From an uncultured Anaerolineaceae bacterium (lineage in GTDB: Bacteria; Chloroflexota; Anaerolineae; Anaerolineales; Anaerolineaceae), in the NCBI GenBank assembly GCA_937907495.1, contig CALESS010000535.1, positions 1-8,400 on the forward strand: DNA of 8,400 nt, in the 5' to 3' direction. The position numbers and the translations under genes are program-made. The notes beneath the pieces are model-generated. The model was given only the letters and a program-made list of their open reading frames with translations. It had not been told where the DNA came from and searched no databases. The number at the start of each line of letters is the position of its first letter. Positions within the stretch are counted from its first letter, which is position 1. Shown here piece by piece: positions 5,882-8,400 of this stretch.

Positions 5882-7066
5882 TCAAGGGGTTGGAACGGGC
5901 GTAAAAAACCAGGCATCCGGGGCCGGGGTGGGCGGGATGGATGTGGAAAAACCATGGCTGCCCTGGAAGTTAATATAAGTTACCGCTCCAGGTTGGATGG
6001 TGATGGTGTGACGGAACTTACGGCCATAGTACGTTATCTCGACCTCATAGTCGCCTTCTGGCAGGTCGCTGAGGACGAGATTCTCCTGGTAGTGATCATC
6101 TGGATTGATTGCCAGGGGGCCATAGGTGATGACCTCCCACTTTTGGCCGGTAGCCAGAGATTTGACGAGGACCGGTTTTTTCTCCAGCAGGCTGCCCCCC
6201 GTCCACATGATCCGCCCGACCAAAACCCCCCAGCCCTGAGGGGGCGAAAGCCAAAGCTCCGGGTTTCGGGAGGTGTAGTAATTATTGTCCCCCAGGCGCA
6301 CTTCGAAATGCAAATGGGGCCCAGTAGTCTTACCGGTGTTGCCCACAATGCCGATTTGTTCACCCACATTGACGTGCTGACCTTTGACGACATCTATCCG
6401 ATCCAGATGTGCGTAGATGGTGAAAAGTTTCTGCCCCTGGTAGCCAAACTCATGCTGGATGGCGACGGCCAGGCCGTAAGGGTCATTTTTGTCCTGGTCA
6501 TTCAGGTACAGGCCGTAACCAGCCCAACGGATGGTACCCGCGCCGGTGGCATAAACCGGGGTACCAAGGGGGGCATCAATATCAATCCCGGTGTGGATGA
6601 TATCCGTCCCTGTAAAAATGCTGCCATAGCGATAGTTGGGCAGCGCCCAGTTCACCACATCCGCAGCAATGGGGCGGATGAACAGAAAATGATCATCCAG
6701 ACCAAGTCCCCAGGGTACCGGGTAGAGGGCTGGCCGCCAGAAGGAAACGGGCTGGCGTCCGGGGGTCGGGAAGGTGAAGTGGAGGACATCACCGGTTTCG
6801 ATGATTGTTGGTTGCGGCAGAGCACTCGGAATTTCGGACGCGATGGGGGTTTCTGCCGGCAGGCCGGGCTGCAGGATGGGTGTTTCGCTGGGTGTAACCT
6901 GCGGAGTAAATGGCGGATCATCCACCGGGAAAAGAACAGGGGAGTCCTCCACTTCCGCGGCCTGGGGCTGAGCAGCAACTGATGGAGCCTGCATTGCCGA
7001 ACAGGAAACCAGCAAGACGCAAAGAAGGCCCAGGCCAAGGCATTGGGCAAAGCGTTTGGCGATCAT
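5882..7066 (-). CDS. M23 family metallopeptidase lipoprotein with C-terminal Ig-like domain
   Basis: A 394-residue lipoprotein likely to cut peptide cross-links of peptidoglycan outside the membrane. The signal peptide (MIAKR plus hydrophobic core) ends in lipobox LVSC with Cys22. A Pro/Thr/Glu-rich linker spans about 23-90. The M23 (LytM/lysostaphin) domain at about 150-272 has the complete active site: H158 and D162 (HTGID), H220 (YAHLD), and H251 and H253 (GPHLHFEV). By family analogy, H158, D162 and H253 bind zinc and H220/H251 assist catalysis, so it should be active, unlike the degenerate EnvC/NlpD type. Residues about 281-367 look like an Ig/carboxypeptidase-regulatory-like beta domain (LPEGDYEVEITYYGRKFRHT). 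The tail ends in FFTPVPTP. The ATG overlaps the upstream gene's stop (ATGA) without a visible Shine-Dalgarno, suggesting coupling. A strong hairpin terminator follows the stop. Confidence 0.95.
   Translation of the reverse strand: MIAKRFAQCLGLGLLCVLLVSCSAMQAPSVAAQPQAAEVEDSPVLFPVDDPPFTPQVTPSETPILQPGLPAETPIASEIPSALPQPTIIETGDVLHFTFPTPGRQPVSFWRPALYPVPWGLGLDDHFLFIRPIAADVVNWALPNYRYGSIFTGTDIIHTGIDIDAPLGTPVYATGAGTIRWAGYGLYLNDQDKNDPYGLAVAIQHEFGYQGQKLFTIYAHLDRIDVVKGQHVNVGEQIGIVGNTGKTTGPHLHFEVRLGDNNYYTSRNPELWLSPPQGWGVLVGRIMWTGGSLLEKKPVLVKSLATGQKWEVITYGPLAINPDDHYQENLVLSDLPEGDYEVEITYYGRKFRHTITIQPGAVTYINFQGSHGFSTSIPPTPAPDAWFFTPVPTP
7063..7066 (-). promoter_or_regulatory. ATGA stop-start overlap coupling the TolB-like gene to the M23 gene
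   Basis: The TGA of the propeller gene (7065-7063) overlaps the ATG of the M23 gene (7066-7064). The preceding minus-strand bases are C/T-rich with no purine ribosome site, so the M23 protein is probably made by ribosomes that have just finished the propeller protein. Confidence 0.7.
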
Positions 7067-8400
7067 GGAGAAGGTGTCCAGGTGGGACGGCGGGTTGGTT
7101 CAGCCGTGGATGTTTTGATGGTATTCCAGCGGGGGGTGGAGGTGGCCGTTGGCAGCAGGGGAGCCATTCCGGTAGGCGTTTTCAGGGCTTCGGGAGGGTA
7201 TATCTGCTCCATGGCATCCTTCCAGCTGAGGCCGGCAGGATTGATAAACAAGTTGAAGCGGGTGGCGGGGAAGTAGGTTCGCCAATTGACCAGTGCGGGC
7301 TGGCGCTCCCAACCGGTCCGCAGGGCCAATTCTGTGAAATCCACCCAGTAACCGGTGGGAGAAACGGCCATCGCGCCGCCCTGTTCGTAGGAGGTGGGGT
7401 TGCCGGTGAAACGGGCGGATAAATCCCAGATGGGACTGGTGAGGGGGGCTCCCTGTGAGCCATCCTGGAAGCGGGCCTTGATGAATATCCGCCAGTAGGT
7501 CTGCCCGGAATTATTTTCGCGCTGTAACACCATCCAACCAGCGGTGAGAGGTGCAGAGGAGATGGCAATCCCCCGGCCAGTGAACAACCAGTCTTCGACC
7601 GCACCCAGTTGGGGCGGACTGGTGATGGGCAGGAAGGCATTCTCCAGGCTGGCCAACACATCCCAGCCAGATTCGCGGGCAACCAGGGAGCGCAATACGG
7701 TGAAGGATTCATCCACTGCATCGCTGAGGTAAGCATAGTTGGTCTGGACGTCCGTCAGGGGCACCACACCCAGCCGGCCAGCGGGGGGAGCCGGATTCAC
7801 ACTCAGTTGGGTATTGACCAGACGGTCTTGCTCAACCTGGGAAACCTCCAGTTGGAGCAGGCGGGCGGCGGAATCGTTTGTCAGGTGGTTTTGCCAATCC
7901 AGGTTGGAAATCATTCCAGGAAGGTTAACCAGCGGCTGTTGGATATTGCCGGTGACCGGGTCCACCACCATCAGACCATTTTGGTTGGGGAAAGCCGTCA
8001 CGAGCAGGATGGAATCGCCATTGGAAGACCAGACCGGGAAATTTCCGCCGGTAAGCGGGCGGATGTTGCTTTGAGAGTCTTCCCGGTTCCACAAGACGAT
8101 GAGATCTCCCGTCTCGGAGGTATTTACCCAGGCCAGGCGGCTGCCATCCGGCGACCAGGCGGGATGGGATTGCTGCCTTTCTTCGGCGTTGCCCAGCCGG
8201 ATAAAGCGATCTTCAACCTTATCCAGGGCGGCAAGCCATACTTCATCCCGACCGCCACGGTTGGAGACAAAGGCAATCTCTCGCCCCAGGGGAGACCAGG
8301 CGGGCGAATGGCTGTTATCCGGGCCACCGGTCAGGTAAGTGGGCGGATCACCTGGGTTTTGGATGGAGAGCAGGTAGATTTCAAAATGATCGTTGGCGTA
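7063..8400 (-). CDS. TolB-like beta-propeller protein with unrecognised C-terminal module (N-terminus outside window)
   Basis: The frame is open to the right edge. The TTG at 8094 is internal, because the 102 codons before it encode clear propeller sequence. In window numbering from base 8400, PD40-like motifs appear at about 34-44 (AWSPLGREIAF), 81-91 (AWSPDGSRLAW) and 121-134 (PVWSSNGDSILLV), plus strands such as EVWLAALD and LMVVDP. These resemble TolB/WD40-like propellers of secreted proteins. Residues about 172-204 may form a helical linker. Residues about 205-415 form a distinct Trp- and Tyr-rich region that I cannot assign: LSDAVDESFTVLRSL, GWDVLASLENAFLP, TYWRIFIKARFQDGS, GYWVDFTELALRTGW and GLSWKDAMEQIYPPEAL. 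A Thr/Pro tail ends in TWTPSP. The signal peptide, if any, lies beyond the window. The gene is coupled by ATGA to the M23 lipoprotein, so a role in the wall is plausible. Substrate or partner is unknown. Confidence 0.85.
   Translation of the reverse strand, partial: YANDHFEIYLLSIQNPGDPPTYLTGGPDNSHSPAWSPLGREIAFVSNRGGRDEVWLAALDKVEDRFIRLGNAEERQQSHPAWSPDGSRLAWVNTSETGDLIVLWNREDSQSNIRPLTGGNFPVWSSNGDSILLVTAFPNQNGLMVVDPVTGNIQQPLVNLPGMISNLDWQNHLTNDSAARLLQLEVSQVEQDRLVNTQLSVNPAPPAGRLGVVPLTDVQTNYAYLSDAVDESFTVLRSLVARESGWDVLASLENAFLPITSPPQLGAVEDWLFTGRGIAISSAPLTAGWMVLQRENNSGQTYWRIFIKARFQDGSQGAPLTSPIWDLSARFTGNPTSYEQGGAMAVSPTGYWVDFTELALRTGWERQPALVNWRTYFPATRFNLFINPAGLSWKDAMEQIYPPEALKTPTGMAPLLPTATSTPRWNTIKTSTAEPTRRPTWTPSP

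Noticed and set aside
5780..6982. A 400-codon plus-strand open frame
   Set aside because: It lies opposite the M23 gene, whose minus-strand frame has a lipobox, all zinc and catalytic residues and coherent domains. The plus-strand product shows no recognisable fold, signal or start signal, so it is a shadow of codon bias.
8092..8094. TTG at 8094 as the start of the right-edge propeller gene
   Set aside because: The frame stays open to the window edge and encodes two more propeller motifs (AWSPDGSRLAW and AWSPLGREIAF), so the TTG codes for an internal Leu.

Overview
The window reads as a segment of a Chloroflexota chromosome, most likely class Anaerolineae. This is inferred from gene style. 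The secreted proteins carry long Thr/Pro/Ala linkers and end in Thr/Pro-rich tails. Two carry lipoboxes, one has an NBR1-type Ig domain, and two are TolB-like propellers. That combination is typical of Anaerolineae, but no rRNA or other phylogenetic marker is present to prove it. Moderately GC-rich coding sequence fills almost everything. No tRNA, rRNA, insertion sequence, CRISPR array or phage gene was seen.

Layout. On the plus strand: the C-terminal part of uvrA (1-1620, truncated by the left edge); a membrane-anchored protein with two LysM domains (1731-2465) closed by a strong intrinsic terminator (2483-2526); and a membrane-anchored Ig plus beta-propeller protein (2657-3973). The latter runs convergently into the minus-strand genes, overlapping queG by 9 bases. 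On the minus strand, in transcription order from the right edge: a TolB-like propeller protein with an unrecognised C-terminal module (8400-7063, N-terminus outside the window); an M23 metallopeptidase lipoprotein (7066-5882); a lipoprotein with an NBR1-type Ig domain (5796-5116); and queG, epoxyqueuosine reductase (5119-3965). The first/second and third/fourth genes overlap by 4 bases (ATGA and GTGA) with no Shine-Dalgarno visible before the downstream start, which suggests translational coupling. A perfect 10-bp hairpin plus T5 (5820-5852) sits between the second and third genes and should terminate or attenuate transcription there.

Functional picture. Two housekeeping genes (uvrA for nucleotide excision repair, queG for the last step of queuosine synthesis) flank or join five envelope genes. 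The envelope proteins share a plan: an N-terminal membrane or lipid anchor where visible, a Thr/Pro linker in several, a glycan- or protein-binding or hydrolytic domain (LysM, M23, Ig, propeller), and in four of the five a short Thr/Pro tail. They could act together in cell-wall binding and remodelling on the outer face of the membrane, but this is inference from context. No defence system or complete new pathway is evident. The most interesting items are the unclassified C-terminal module of the right-edge propeller protein, the eukaryote-like cysteine arrangement in the first LysM domain, the NBR1-type lipoprotein coupled to queG, and the terminator inside the minus-strand gene string. Long open frames opposite queG and the M23 gene are judged to be shadows.
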